Assembly: GCF_900112645.1 (NCBI RefSeq)
Contig: NZ_FOMO01000008.1
Coordinates: 62,001 to 126,000 of the forward strand
DNA: 64,000 bases
DNA from: Phytopseudomonas straminea
GTDB taxonomy: Bacteria; Pseudomonadota; Gammaproteobacteria; Pseudomonadales; Pseudomonadaceae
Reading direction: 5' to 3'
The position numbers and the translations under genes were made by a program. Numbering within the stretch: the stretch's first letter is position 1; each line of letters opens with the position of its first letter. Shown piece after piece: positions 53,846 to 63,204 of the stretch. The notes under the pieces were generated by a model that was given only the letters and a program-made list of their open reading frames with translations, was not told the origin of the DNA and did not search any database.

Positions 53846-54895
53846 TCACGCCCGCCGCAACTGCGGACTATCGCTCTGCAACCAACGTCTGAAAATCGGC
53901 TCTGCCAGAAACAGCACCAGAAACAGCCGAACCACCTGCATCGCCGTCACCAGTGGCACCGCCAGTTGCAGGGTCTCGGCCGTCAGGCTCATCTCGGCGA
54001 TGCCGCCGGGCATCATCCCCAAGGTCAGTGATTGCACATCCAGTCCGCTTGCCCAGCTCACCAGCACCGCGCCGACGAAGGCTACGACCATCATCACCAG
54101 CGTGGTGAGCAGCGTGCGGGCCAGAAATGACGGAGCGTAGCGAAAGAACGCGCGGTTGAAGAAGCAGCCCAGAGCGCTGCCGATCATCAGCTGGCCGACC
54201 TGGCTGGCGCCCGCCGGCAGCGTGTTGTTCAGGTCGAAACCGATGCTCGCCGCGGCGCTGACCAGCAGCGGGCCGAACAGCCAGGGGTTGGGCTGGCGGT
54301 AGAGTTGTAACAGCCAGCCGGCCAACCCGGCCACCGGTAGGATCAGGGCCAGCCAGGGCCAGTCGACGTGAACCGTGTGGTGATGCGCCTCACCATCGCC
54401 CAGCAGAAACTTGAACACCGCAGGCACCAGCAGCACCACCGCCACCACGCGCAGGCTCTGCGCCGCCGCCACTCGAGTTAGCTCGGCGCCATTGCGGGCG
54501 CCGAGGTTGACCATTTCGCCAGAGCCGCCCGGCATGCTGGAAAAATACGCCGTGGCCATGCTTTCACCAGTGCGACGCATGAACCAGACGCCAGCGATGC
54601 TACTGAGCACGGTAATCAGTGCACCGACGATGATCGGCAGCAGATGCCCGCCGATCTGCGCCACCAACGCCGGCGTGAAGTGCAGGCCGATACCGATGCC
54701 GATGATCCACTGACCGACCTTGCGCCCGCCCGGCAACGGCTGCAGCTGCCAGGTGCTGAAGCAGCGCACCAGGATCACCGCCACCAGCGAGCCGATCATC
54801 CAGGGCAGCGGCCAACCGATATACGTCGCGATTACCGCGCCAAGGGCACCGACCAGCGGCGTTCCCAGGTGATTGCTCCAGTGGGTCTTGAACAT
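53846..54895 (-). CDS. AbrB-family (PF05145) integral membrane protein
   Basis: 349 residues, about ten membrane helices built from two repeats. Each half has a MPGG-type turn: SSMPGGSGEMVNLGA and GMMPGGIAEMSLTAE. The start at 54895 follows the divergent GntR gene across 329 bases. The family is annotated as ammonia monooxygenase-like or AbrB regulators, but these are best seen as transporters or membrane permeases of unknown substrate. Confidence 0.82.
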   Translation of the reverse strand: MFKTHWSNHLGTPLVGALGAVIATYIGWPLPWMIGSLVAVILVRCFSTWQLQPLPGGRKVGQWIIGIGIGLHFTPALVAQIGGHLLPIIVGALITVLSSIAGVWFMRRTGESMATAYFSSMPGGSGEMVNLGARNGAELTRVAAAQSLRVVAVVLLVPAVFKFLLGDGEAHHHTVHVDWPWLALILPVAGLAGWLLQLYRQPNPWLFGPLLVSAAASIGFDLNNTLPAGASQVGQLMIGSALGCFFNRAFFRYAPSFLARTLLTTLVMMVVAFVGAVLVSWASGLDVQSLTLGMMPGGIAEMSLTAETLQLAVPLVTAMQVVRLFLVLFLAEPIFRRWLQSDSPQLRRA

Positions 54896-55224
54896 TGCGT
54901 CCCCTTCGGTACGTGCACCAGCGGCCTGGTGATGGATCAAAATCGAGGTGGTCGCGGAAAACGGAAGGCGAATCTTGGATGTTTTTTATCGCTACGTTAT
55001 TCACAGCCTGTCAAGCGCGACGGCATTAATCAGGAAATATTGCCGAAGGCCTCGTGAATCGACCCGACCATTATTGATCTTTAGAATAATAAAAAACAAT
55101 CTACCATTGAAAAGCATCAGCTACCCGGCATCTTTTCGTGGCCTCGTTTACGTAGCAGAATGCAGCGCCTGCCCGCTGATCGGCGCCGGCGAACCACCCC
55201 AGACAGGAATCGACGCTCACTGCC
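54896..55224. promoter_or_regulatory. Divergent AbrB-type/GntR intergenic region
   Basis: 329 bases without a gene. The middle part is AT-rich (about 55065-55110, including TTATTGATCTTTAGAATAAT), as expected for two back-to-back promoters. No GntR palindrome can be named with confidence. Confidence 0.5.
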
Positions 55225-56160
55225 ATGGCCCAGGACAACACCCCGTCGGCGGTACTCACTGCCCTGCAGAAGCGCGTCGCCCGCGAGGTGATCGCCTACG
55301 TGCGCCGTGAGCGCCTGCCCATCGGCCACCACCTGGCCGAATCGCACCTGGCACAGACGCTGAACACCTCACGTACGCCGGTGAAGTTCGTGCTCAACCA
55401 CCTCGCCGAGCGCGGCATGCTCAAGCACGACCGCAATCGCGGCTTCTTCCTGGCCCGCGCCGCGGAAGACCTCAACGAGCTGGTACAGGAAATCGCAGAG
55501 GCCGAGGAAGATTCGGTGTATCGCCGCTTCGTCGCCCTGCGCCTGTCGCGGCAGTTGCCGGAGCAGTTCACCGAGATCGAGCTGATGCGTCAGTTCGATG
55601 TATCTCGCGCGGAGCTGCGCGCGGCGCTGCTGCGTATGCAGCAGGAAGGCTGGGCCGAGCAGCGTAGCGGCCAAGGCTGGAAGATGCTGCCGGTGATCGA
55701 CTCCATCGAGGCTTACGAGGAGAGCTTCGCCTTTCGCTCGATCATCGAGCCGGCCGGTCTTTTGTCGCCGACCTTCCAGGTCGACCGCGAGCTGCTGGCC
55801 AGCTGCCGCAAGCAGCAGGCGTTCATCGCCGAGGGCGGTTACCTGAGCATGACCATCGAAGAGCTCTACGAAGCCAACTCGCGTTTCCACGAGATCATCG
55901 CCGGCTTCTCCGGCAACCGCTTTCTGCTGCAGTCGCTCAAGCGTCTGGATCGCCTGCGCCGCCTGGTCGAATATCGCGTGGACGTGTCCCGTGAACATCG
56001 CCGCGCCCAGGTCGAACAGCACCTGGAAATCCTCGACCTGATCGAACAGGGCGACCGCCTCGCCGCCGCCGACCGCATGCGCGCGCATCTGGAAGGCGCA
56101 CGACGCAAGAAGGTCGACGCCACGCTGTTCGACAAATTGCAGAACACCGGTCAGGACTGA
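55225..56160 (+). CDS. GntR-family regulator with two winged-helix domains and an FCD domain
   Basis: 311 residues. The first wHTH is about 17-80 (LPIGHHLAESHLAQTLNTSR). A second wHTH-like segment follows at about 100-165 (LPEQFTEIELMRQFDVSRAE), and the FCD ligand domain covers 175-300 (FRSIIEPAGLLSP, ANSRFHEIIAGFSGNRFLLQ). Usual GntR/FCD proteins of ~230 residues have only one wHTH. It probably controls the divergent AbrB-type membrane protein. Confidence 0.85.
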   Translation: MAQDNTPSAVLTALQKRVAREVIAYVRRERLPIGHHLAESHLAQTLNTSRTPVKFVLNHLAERGMLKHDRNRGFFLARAAEDLNELVQEIAEAEEDSVYRRFVALRLSRQLPEQFTEIELMRQFDVSRAELRAALLRMQQEGWAEQRSGQGWKMLPVIDSIEAYEESFAFRSIIEPAGLLSPTFQVDRELLASCRKQQAFIAEGGYLSMTIEELYEANSRFHEIIAGFSGNRFLLQSLKRLDRLRRLVEYRVDVSREHRRAQVEQHLEILDLIEQGDRLAAADRMRAHLEGARRKKVDATLFDKLQNTGQD

Positions 56161-56178
56161 TAACCGGCTGGGGCTCGC

Positions 56179-56775
56179 TCAGCCAACGGCGGGTGTCAGT
56201 GCCTCGCGCTGCTCCCGGGCGAAGGCCATCAGCTCGGGATAGAACACGCTGAAATCCTCGCTCAACGGCTCGTATAGACGGCGCAGCTCGTCCAGCCCGC
56301 CATCTAGCAAGCCTGGCCGTGACAAGCGCCGCGACATACCGGTGATCACCTGTCCCAGCACCTCGAACTCCTCGTAGCTACCCAGCCAGTCCTGGGCCGC
56401 CATACGTGGGGCGATGCGCTGCAGGCTGCTAGGGAGTTGCGGTTCGGCGGCCAGCACGCGATAGACGCGGTCGGTGAAATGTTGCAGCGGCTGGTCGCTG
56501 TAACGCTGCCAGTCGCGAGCCAGGCAATGATCGAAGAACAGGTCGAGAAAGATCCCGGCCACCCGACGCCGTTCGACGGGAAAACGTGCCCGCGCCCTGG
56601 CCTGCAGCGGATGGTTGTCGGTAAAGGCGTCGATGCGCCGATGCAAGGCGATACCCGCCTCGATGGTGGCCGGCCATTGCCCGGCCAGCGGCCCTTTGAC
56701 GAAATCGCCATACAGGCTGCCAAGCAGTTCGGCGGGCGCATAGCCGCCCAAATGAAGGTGTGCGAGGTAGTTCAT
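56179..56775 (-). CDS. acpH: Acyl carrier protein phosphodiesterase
   Basis: 198 residues from the ATG at 56775 (MNYLAHLHLGGYAPAELLGS). The start and the HRRIDAFTDNHP metal/catalytic segment match AcpH, which removes 4'-phosphopantetheine from ACP. Length fits the family. Divergent from the ArsR gene. Confidence 0.88.
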   Translation of the reverse strand: MNYLAHLHLGGYAPAELLGSLYGDFVKGPLAGQWPATIEAGIALHRRIDAFTDNHPLQARARARFPVERRRVAGIFLDLFFDHCLARDWQRYSDQPLQHFTDRVYRVLAAEPQLPSSLQRIAPRMAAQDWLGSYEEFEVLGQVITGMSRRLSRPGLLDGGLDELRRLYEPLSEDFSVFYPELMAFAREQREALTPAVG

Positions 56776-56861
56776 GCCGCCCAGCTTAAAGCCTCGGTCG
56801 GCTGACCGCGATAGGCGCGCCATCATGCCGCTCGATATGCACTATCTCCTTGAACGATCTG

Positions 56862-56905
56862 TATATCGCCAAGTCTCGATATAAAGTTCGCCCCATCGCG
56901 ATATA
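56862..56905. promoter_or_regulatory. Probable ArsR operator repeats
   Basis: TATATCG (56862-56868) and CGATATA (56877-56883) form an inverted repeat with 8 bases between; another CGATATA lies at 56899-56905, exactly 22 bases after the previous one, and a CGATATG at 56833-56839. Spacing of two helical turns favours cooperative dimer binding. It precedes the ArsR start by 25-70 bases. Confidence 0.6.
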
Positions 56906-56930
56906 CCGTTGCAGCTGCGCAGGAGAGCCG

Positions 56931-57242
56931 ATGAGACCCGAAGAGTTGGACCTGGACGAAGTGATCAAGGCCCTGGCCCACCCCGTGCGCCGCGAAATTC
57001 TGCGCTGGCTGAAAGAGCCCGAAGCGCACTTCGTGCAGCCCGATCACTCCTTCGAAATCGGCGTATGTGCCGGCAAGTTCGACCAGGCCACCGGGCTGTC
57101 TCAATCCACGGTTTCGGCCCACCTGGCCACCCTGCAGCGCGCCGGCCTGGTAACCAGCCGCAAGGTTGGCCAGTGGAATTTCTTCAAACGCAACGAGGCG
57201 ACCATCGCGGCCTTTATCGAGCGCATCACCCGTGAGCTCTGA
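56931..57242 (+). CDS. ArsR-family transcriptional regulator
   Basis: 103 residues from the ATG at 56931 with an AGGAGA site. wHTH at about residues 48-78 (FDQATGLSQSTVSAHLATLQ). One Cys is near residue 47 (IGVCAGKFD); the metal CxC of ArsR/SmtB proteins is absent, so a non-metal electrophile sensor is more likely. It is 75 bases before the nemA-type gene and probably represses it. Confidence 0.87.
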   Translation: MRPEELDLDEVIKALAHPVRREILRWLKEPEAHFVQPDHSFEIGVCAGKFDQATGLSQSTVSAHLATLQRAGLVTSRKVGQWNFFKRNEATIAAFIERITREL

Positions 57243-57317
57243 GCAATATGCGTTGCAACCAGAACTGTTAACCCGTCCATCAACCCGTACCAAGCGAATG
57301 TTTCGAGGATCTAGGCA

Positions 57318-58367
57318 ATGACCACACTGTTCGACCCCATCAAGATCGGCGATCTGGAACTCGCCAACCGCGTCATCATGGCGCCGCTGACCCGTTGCCG
57401 CGCCGACGAAGGCCGCGTGCCCAACGCCCTGATGGCCGAGTACTACACGCAACGCGCCTCGGCTGGCCTGATCATCAGCGAAGCCACCTCGGTCACGCCC
57501 ATGGGCGTGGGCTACCCGAACACGCCCGGCATCTGGTCGGACGACCAGGTGCGTGGCTGGAGCGGCATCACCAAAGCGGTGCACGCCAACGGCGGCAAGA
57601 TCGTTCTGCAACTCTGGCACGTGGGCCGCATCTCCGACCCGGTCTACCTGAACGGTGAACTGCCGGTCGCTCCCAGCACCATCAAGCCAGCGGGCCACGT
57701 CAGCCTGATCCGCCCGATGAAGGACTACGTGACTCCGCGCGCCCTGGAAACCGAAGAGATCGCTGATGTAATCGAGGCCTACCGCCAGGGCGCCGAGAAC
57801 GCCAAGGCAGCCGGCTTCGACGGTGTGGAAATCCATGCCGCCAACGGCTACCTGCTCGATCAGTTCCTGCAGGACAGCACCAACCAGCGCACCGACAACT
57901 ACGGTGGCAGCCTGGAAAACCGTGCCCGCCTGCTGCTGGAAGTCACCGATGCGGTATTGAGCGTGTGGGAGCCGGGCCGCGTGGGCGTGCACCTGGCGCC
58001 GCGCGCCGACAGCCACGACATGGGCGACTCCAACCGCACCGAAACCTTCACCTACGTGGCACGCGAGCTGGGCAAGCGCAACATCGCCTTCCTGTGTGCC
58101 CGTGAGCACGAGGCCGACGACAGCCTGTCGCCGAGCCTGAAAGAGGCGTTCGGCGGCGTGTTCATCGCCAACGAAGGCTTCACCAAGGATCAGGCAAACG
58201 CCTGGCTGGCCAGTGGCAAGGCTGACGCCGTGGCCTTTGGCGTGCCCTTCATCGCCAACCCGGACCTGCCCGAGCGCCTGCGCCAGGACGCGCCGCTGAA
58301 CGAGCCGCACAAGGACACCTTCTACGGCTCCGGCCCGGTCGGCTATATCGACTATCCGCGTCTGTAA
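57318..58367 (+). CDS. nemA: Alkene reductase, Old Yellow Enzyme family (NemA/XenB type)
   Basis: 349 residues. Motifs: NRVIMAPLTRCRAD with Thr25, active-site His173-x-x-Asn176 and Tyr178 (EIHAANGYLLDQFLQ), and GRISDPVYLNG. It reduces activated alkenes, nitro compounds or N-ethylmaleimide with NADPH and FMN. Likely controlled by the ArsR gene just before. Ends before a strong terminator. Gene symbol used in the sense of the family, not a proved orthologue. Confidence 0.85.
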   Translation: MTTLFDPIKIGDLELANRVIMAPLTRCRADEGRVPNALMAEYYTQRASAGLIISEATSVTPMGVGYPNTPGIWSDDQVRGWSGITKAVHANGGKIVLQLWHVGRISDPVYLNGELPVAPSTIKPAGHVSLIRPMKDYVTPRALETEEIADVIEAYRQGAENAKAAGFDGVEIHAANGYLLDQFLQDSTNQRTDNYGGSLENRARLLLEVTDAVLSVWEPGRVGVHLAPRADSHDMGDSNRTETFTYVARELGKRNIAFLCAREHEADDSLSPSLKEAFGGVFIANEGFTKDQANAWLASGKADAVAFGVPFIANPDLPERLRQDAPLNEPHKDTFYGSGPVGYIDYPRL

Positions 58368-58385
58368 TTTTCTTTAGCTCCAAAA

Positions 58386-58410
58386 AAAGCCCGCGTAAAA
58401 CGCGGGCTTT
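58386..58410 (+). terminator. Rho-independent terminator
   Basis: AAAGCCCGCG (58386-58395) and CGCGGGCTTT (58401-58410) with a TAAAA loop; A run before and T run after, so it works for both convergent genes. Confidence 0.9.
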
Positions 58411-58429
58411 CTCATATCTGCGACTCGGA

Positions 58430-59302
58430 TCAACGCGCGTCGATCTGCTGCTGCAGGTTCTGAATCTGCGCCTGCAGGGTATTGATGCTGCGGGTGGTCT
58501 GCGCACGATAGGCATCGAACTCAGCGGTGCTGCTGCCGCTGTTGCTGGCTGCCGGGCGATTGTCAATCTCGCTCTTGAGCACCAGCATGTCCTGCTCCAG
58601 GCGCTCGACAGCGGCGTTGGAATTGCCGGCCTTCTTCAACGCCTCGACTTCACCGGACAGGCTCTTGATCTGGGTCGCCAGCTTGCCGGCGTCGCCCTGG
58701 CTGCTCTTCAGCGAAGCCAGTTCGGTTTTCAGATTCGCGAGCTCGCTTTTCAGCGCGTCCTGGCCGCTGCCCAAGCTCTTCAGGCTGTCGCCGTACTTGC
58801 CGGCATCGCCCTGAGCGGTCTTGAGGTCGGCGACAAGTTGCTCGATGCGCTTGTCCTGGCCGCTCTGCTGGCCACCGGCAGCCTGCTGCTGCTTACTCAG
58901 CTCGTTCAGCTTGTTCTCCAGCTGACGCACCTGCAGTTTCAACGCTTCGCTGCCACTGGTGGAGGTCGACTCGGCCGCCACCACCTTGCCGGAAATATCC
59001 TGAATGCGCCCGGCGGCTTCCTCGCTGATGCGCGCGAAGCTTTCCTGAGTCGCCACCAGTTGCTGCTCCATCAGGCTGATCTGCTGAAAGCTCCACCAAC
59101 CCAGGCCGGCCAGGGCGATGCTCAGGGCACCAACCAGCGCCCACAGCGGCCCGGTGCTGGCCGCGCGCGGCGCCTTGGCGGCACGTGGCGCCGCGGCAGC
59201 ACGAGCGTAGGGCTGCGGCTCGGACTCGAAATCGTCGTCATCGCGGCGATCCGGAGTCAGGCTGGGTACGTCATCGAAGTCGTCGTGGGCATCGTTACGC
59301 AT
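58430..59302 (-). CDS. Inner-membrane protein with long coiled coil
   Basis: 290 residues. Acidic N-terminal tail (Asp/Glu-rich, cytoplasmic), Ala/Arg-rich linker, one membrane helix (about 52-71, LWALVGALSIALAGLGWWSF) and ~200 residues of heptad-like coiled coil (VRQLENKLNELSKQQQAAGG, LKSELANLKTELASLKSSQG). It is likely periplasmic-facing and could be a structural or septal protein. No named family. Confidence 0.75.
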   Translation of the reverse strand: MRNDAHDDFDDVPSLTPDRRDDDDFESEPQPYARAAAAPRAAKAPRAASTGPLWALVGALSIALAGLGWWSFQQISLMEQQLVATQESFARISEEAAGRIQDISGKVVAAESTSTSGSEALKLQVRQLENKLNELSKQQQAAGGQQSGQDKRIEQLVADLKTAQGDAGKYGDSLKSLGSGQDALKSELANLKTELASLKSSQGDAGKLATQIKSLSGEVEALKKAGNSNAAVERLEQDMLVLKSEIDNRPAASNSGSSTAEFDAYRAQTTRSINTLQAQIQNLQQQIDAR

Positions 59303-59473
59303 GTGGGAGACCTTGAGAAAACCAGGGTGGAGGCAAAGTGCCGCGCAGTATACCGATTCACGGCTGTCGCTAGGGTGTCGCAGTGCCAGTAATCGGGGGT
59401 TCGCAACGGCCTTTATTGGCCACAGAGACCCACAGCGAGCGGCTCGGGTTCCGCGACAGCCTAATGCGGGCGC

Positions 59474-60460
59474 CTAGCTCTGCGCTCTCCACCAGCGGCA
59501 GAACTCGTCAAGCGCCGGCCACAGGCCATGGCTTGCCTGATAGTCCAGATGCTCCCGGGCCTGGCTGATGTCGAGGGAAAAGTTGCGGCTCATCACGTCC
59601 ACCGCCAGGCGCGTCAGCGCGGGCTCCGGCCGACCGGGCAGCAGGCTGCACACGCCTTCACTGGCCACCGCCAGGCTGCGCGCCACAGCAACCGGCACAT
59701 GACGGGTGACCGGTGGTAATTCCAGCTGGCGCAGCACGTAGTTGACCACGTCCCACAGTGGCAGCGGCGCGCCATTGCTAATGTTGTAGGCCTTGCCGAG
59801 CGCCGGGCCGGCGGCCAGCAAGGCGCCGAACAGTGCGTCGTTGAGGTTGTGCACGCTGGTGAAGTCGACCTTGTTGAGGCCGTTGCCGATGATCGCCAGA
59901 CGGCCCTTGCGTTGCAGGGCGATCATCCGCGGAAAGATGCTCACGTCCCCAGCCCCGGTAACGAACCGAGGGCGCAGCGCAAGCACTTCCAGGCCAAATT
60001 CCTGAGCGCCGAACAGGCGCTGCTCGGCGAGGAACTTGGTGCGTGCGTAATGGTTGGCGAAGCGTTTGGGCACCTGCTCTTCGCGCAGGCCCATGTGATC
60101 GCGGCCATCGAAATAGATCGACGGCGAGGACAGGTGCACCAGGCGGCGCACACCGCGCTTGAGGCAGGCTTCGATGACGTTCTCGGTGAGTACCACGTTG
60201 CCCTGGTGGAAATACTCGTAGCGCCCCCACAGACCCACGGCGCCGGCACAGTGCACCACAGCCTCGACGTCGCTGCACAGCGACAACGCCAGCTCGGGAT
60301 CGGCCAGGTCGCCCGACGTGAACTGCGCGCCGCGGCGAATCAGGTGCTCGAACGCTTCCTCACGGCGGCCGGTGACGCGCACGTCCAGGCCCTGCTCGAG
60401 GGCGAACCGCGCGAAACGCCCGCCAATGAACCCGCTTGCTCCGGTGACCAGAATCTTCAT
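59474..60460 (-). CDS. NAD-dependent epimerase/dehydratase, 3-beta-HSD/OleD-like
   Basis: 328 residues from the ATG at 60460, five bases after GGAGG (a GTG just before is alternative). Rossmann motif VTGASGFIGGRFARFAL, catalytic Tyr-x-x-x-Lys in HYARTKFLAEQ and a Ser in VHLSSPSIYF. Looks like steroid or 2-alkyl-3-oxoacyl reductases (OleD type). Operon partners are absent, so substrate is unknown. Confidence 0.85.
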   Translation of the reverse strand: MKILVTGASGFIGGRFARFALEQGLDVRVTGRREEAFEHLIRRGAQFTSGDLADPELALSLCSDVEAVVHCAGAVGLWGRYEYFHQGNVVLTENVIEACLKRGVRRLVHLSSPSIYFDGRDHMGLREEQVPKRFANHYARTKFLAEQRLFGAQEFGLEVLALRPRFVTGAGDVSIFPRMIALQRKGRLAIIGNGLNKVDFTSVHNLNDALFGALLAAGPALGKAYNISNGAPLPLWDVVNYVLRQLELPPVTRHVPVAVARSLAVASEGVCSLLPGRPEPALTRLAVDVMSRNFSLDISQAREHLDYQASHGLWPALDEFCRWWRAQS

Positions 60461-60522
60461 CACGCCCTCCGCCCGCTGCTGCGCGCACTATAAGTGCGTC
60501 TTGCTGCCAGCGACAGCGGTGC

Positions 60523-61416
60523 TCATGCCAGCGGCACCAGATAATCGCCGGTATGACGTTGCAGGTGCCGGGTCAGTTGATCGAGCAGTTCGCCGCCGTT
60601 GCGCCAGTGGTGCCAGTACAGCGGCACGTCGACGGGTCGGCCAGGCAGCAGCTCGACCAACTCGCCGCGAGTCATGGCCTCGGTCATCTGCGGTTCAGGC
60701 ACCATGCCCCAGCCCAGCCCTTCGGCAGTCAGGCGCAGGAAGCCTTCGGACGAGGGGCACAGGTGATGCAGAAAGCTGCCCGACAGGCCCAGCTCGCTCA
60801 GGTAGCGATGCTGCAGTTGATCATCCGGGCCGAACACGATGGCCGGCACCTGGGCGATGCGCGCGGTGCTAACTCCGCCCGGAAAATGCCGGGCGATAAA
60901 GGCCGGGCTGGCCATGGCACGGTAGCGCATGGCGCCCAGCGCCAGGCTCCGCGCGCCGGATACCGGGCGTTCTGCAGCACACACGCAGGCGGCCACGTCA
61001 CCGGCGCGCATGCGCTTGAGGCCAACCTCCTGGTCCTCGACCACCAGTTCCAGCAGCACCCGGTGGCTGGCGCAGAAGTCCGCTACGGCTCTTGCCCACC
61101 AGGTGGCCAGGCTGTCGGCGTTGATGGCGATGCGCAGGCGCTGGGCTTCGCCGTCCGCTTCCAGAGCCGGCACCTGTCGCTGCAGGTCGCGTTCGAGCAG
61201 GCGCACCTGCTGCACATGGTTGAGCAGCTGCCGGCCCACATCGGTGGGTGTCGGCGGCGTGGCACGCAACAGCACCGGTTGGCCGATACGTGCCTCCAGC
61301 AATTTGATGCGCTGCGACACCGCCGATTGCGACAGACCCAGCACCTGGGCGCCGCGCTCGAAACCAGCCTGTTCGACGACCGCAGCAAGAGCGGCCAACA
61401 ACTTGTAATCGAGCAT
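60523..61416 (-). CDS. argP: ArgP-type LysR regulator
   Basis: 297 residues from the ATG at 61416 (MLDYKLLAALAAVVEQAGFE). HTH in GFERGAQVLGLSQSAVSQRI. The sequence and length match ArgP (IciA), and the divergent gene is an ArgO-type exporter, the classic ArgP target activated by arginine and repressed by lysine. Confidence 0.88.
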   Translation of the reverse strand: MLDYKLLAALAAVVEQAGFERGAQVLGLSQSAVSQRIKLLEARIGQPVLLRATPPTPTDVGRQLLNHVQQVRLLERDLQRQVPALEADGEAQRLRIAINADSLATWWARAVADFCASHRVLLELVVEDQEVGLKRMRAGDVAACVCAAERPVSGARSLALGAMRYRAMASPAFIARHFPGGVSTARIAQVPAIVFGPDDQLQHRYLSELGLSGSFLHHLCPSSEGFLRLTAEGLGWGMVPEPQMTEAMTRGELVELLPGRPVDVPLYWHHWRNGGELLDQLTRHLQRHTGDYLVPLA

Positions 61417-61522
61417 CGATTTTCCTAATGAGCGATCAGCACTATTGGTTTTCCTTATACAGATGATCCGCGCAGACTGACAGCCATCAACCGCATTGCT
61501 GCGCACTTCAAGGACTCTCATC

Positions 61523-62125
61523 ATGTGGCAGAGCTACACCAACGGCCTGGCGATCACCGCCGGCCTGATCATCGCCCTCGGCGCGCAGAATGCCTTCGTA
61601 CTCGCGCAAAGCCTGCGCCGCGAACATCATCTGCCTGTGGCGCTGCTGTGCATCGTCTGCGACGCGCTGCTGATCAGCGCTGGCGTGTTCGGCCTGGCGA
61701 CCCTGTTGCTGCAGAGCGAATTGCTGCTGGGCATCGCCCGCTGGGGCGGCGCCGCGTTTCTGATCTGGTACGGCTCCCAGGCCCTGCGGCGCGCCTGCCG
61801 CCCCGCCGGGCTGCAAACCGAGACCGGCGCCTCGCGATCGTTGCGCGCAGTGCTGCTGGCGACCCTGGCGGTGACCATGCTCAACCCCCACGTATACCTG
61901 GACACCGTGCTGCTGATCGGCTCGCTCGGCGCTCAGCAGCCGGTGCCCTCGGCCTACGCAGCGGGTGCGGCCAGTGCGTCGATGCTGTGGTTCCTGTGCC
62001 TGGCCTTCGGCGCCGCCTGGCTCGCACCCTGGCTGGCTCGCCCGCTGACCTGGCGGATCATCGATCTGGTGGTCGCGGCCATGATGTTCACCATCGCCTG
62101 GCAACTGATCGCCAGCCCGCTGTAA
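61523..62125 (+). CDS. argO: ArgO/LysE-family amino acid exporter
   Basis: 200 residues from the ATG at 61523, six predicted helices. N-terminus LAITAGLIIALGAQNAFVLA and VTMLNPHVYLDTVLLIGSLG are LysE/ArgO signatures. Exports arginine or lysine. Divergent from argP. Confidence 0.88.
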   Translation: MWQSYTNGLAITAGLIIALGAQNAFVLAQSLRREHHLPVALLCIVCDALLISAGVFGLATLLLQSELLLGIARWGGAAFLIWYGSQALRRACRPAGLQTETGASRSLRAVLLATLAVTMLNPHVYLDTVLLIGSLGAQQPVPSAYAAGAASASMLWFLCLAFGAAWLAPWLARPLTWRIIDLVVAAMMFTIAWQLIASPL

Positions 62126-62188
62126 CGCCCGCATTACCGCGGCCCCAACTGTTATGCTGGGGCCCGCCTGACATGCAACGGAGCAGCC

Positions 62189-63028
62189 GTGGAAACCAGC
62201 GTTTTTGTGATGGTCATTGCCGCCGCGGCTCTGCACGCCGGCTGGAACGCGCTGCTCAAGATCGGTCTGGACCGCTTTCTCACCGCCTCGCTGATTCAGA
62301 TCGGCGCCGGCATCGTCGCCCTCATCGCCCTGCCTTTCGTGGCCGTTCCTCATGCAGCCGCCTGGCCATGGATCATCCTCTCGGCGCTGCTGCACATCGG
62401 CTACAACCTGTTCCTGAGCCGCGCCTACCAACATGGCGATCTCGGCCAGGTCTATCCGATTTCCCGGGGCAGTTCGCCACTGCTGGTGGCGCTGCTTTCA
62501 ATTCTCTTTCTCGGCGAAATATTGCCCGCCGGCCAGTGGCTGGGCCTGAGTGTGCTGGTTGGCGGCATCTGGCTGATGGCGATCCGCGGCGGCCATGGCG
62601 CAAGCAGCCGTGGCCTTTTGATCAATGCCCTGCTCACCGCCCTGTTCATCGCCGGCTACACCCTGGCCGACGCCAGCGGTGCCCGCGCCAATGGCGACCC
62701 GCTTTCCTATTCAGCATGGCTGTTCGCGGCCAACGGTCTGGTCGCCGCACTGGTGATCATCGCCCAGCGCGGCCCGGCCGTGGTCTCCGCGCTCGGCCCG
62801 CACTGGCGCGCCGGCCTGCTCGGCGGCGCCATGTCGATGCTGGCCTATAGCATCGCCATCTGGGCCATGACCCACGCACCTGTGGCGCTGGTTTCGGCAC
62901 TGCGCGAAACCAGCGTGGTGTTCGCCCTGCTGATCGGCCGACTGTGGCTCAAGGAAAGCCTGCCACCGCTGCGCGCCATGGCCTGCCTGATCATTCTCGC
63001 CGGCGTAGCGATGATGAAACTGGCCTGA
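62189..63028 (+). CDS. DMT (EamA) family transporter
   Basis: 279 residues, GTG start; ten predicted helices in two EamA repeats. N-terminal AAAALHAGWNALLKIGLDRF and LFLSRAYQHGDLGQVYPISR. Likely exports a metabolite. Lies between argO and sodB. Confidence 0.85.
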   Translation: METSVFVMVIAAAALHAGWNALLKIGLDRFLTASLIQIGAGIVALIALPFVAVPHAAAWPWIILSALLHIGYNLFLSRAYQHGDLGQVYPISRGSSPLLVALLSILFLGEILPAGQWLGLSVLVGGIWLMAIRGGHGASSRGLLINALLTALFIAGYTLADASGARANGDPLSYSAWLFAANGLVAALVIIAQRGPAVVSALGPHWRAGLLGGAMSMLAYSIAIWAMTHAPVALVSALRETSVVFALLIGRLWLKESLPPLRAMACLIILAGVAMMKLA

Positions 63029-63204
63029 AACGCCCCGCAACGGCTCTGGCAAGCTATCCCGCACAGTTGCTGCGTGGTTATGGCGTAGCCCCGGTGCTAT
63101 GATCCTTGCCCTGCGTCGCAAAGGGTATAAACCCGCCGACGCAAGTTTGGCCGCCCGTGATCGGCCTTGCGCTCATCGCAACTGACCTGATTAGGAGAAT
63201 AACC

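Noticed and set aside
56823..58310. 495-residue minus-strand frame opposite the ArsR and nemA genes
   Set aside because: Shadow of the OYE coding strand; no recognisable motif.
61525..62850. 441-residue plus-strand frame spanning argO and the DMT transporter
   Set aside because: It is out of frame with both real genes, which have clear membrane topology and family motifs.
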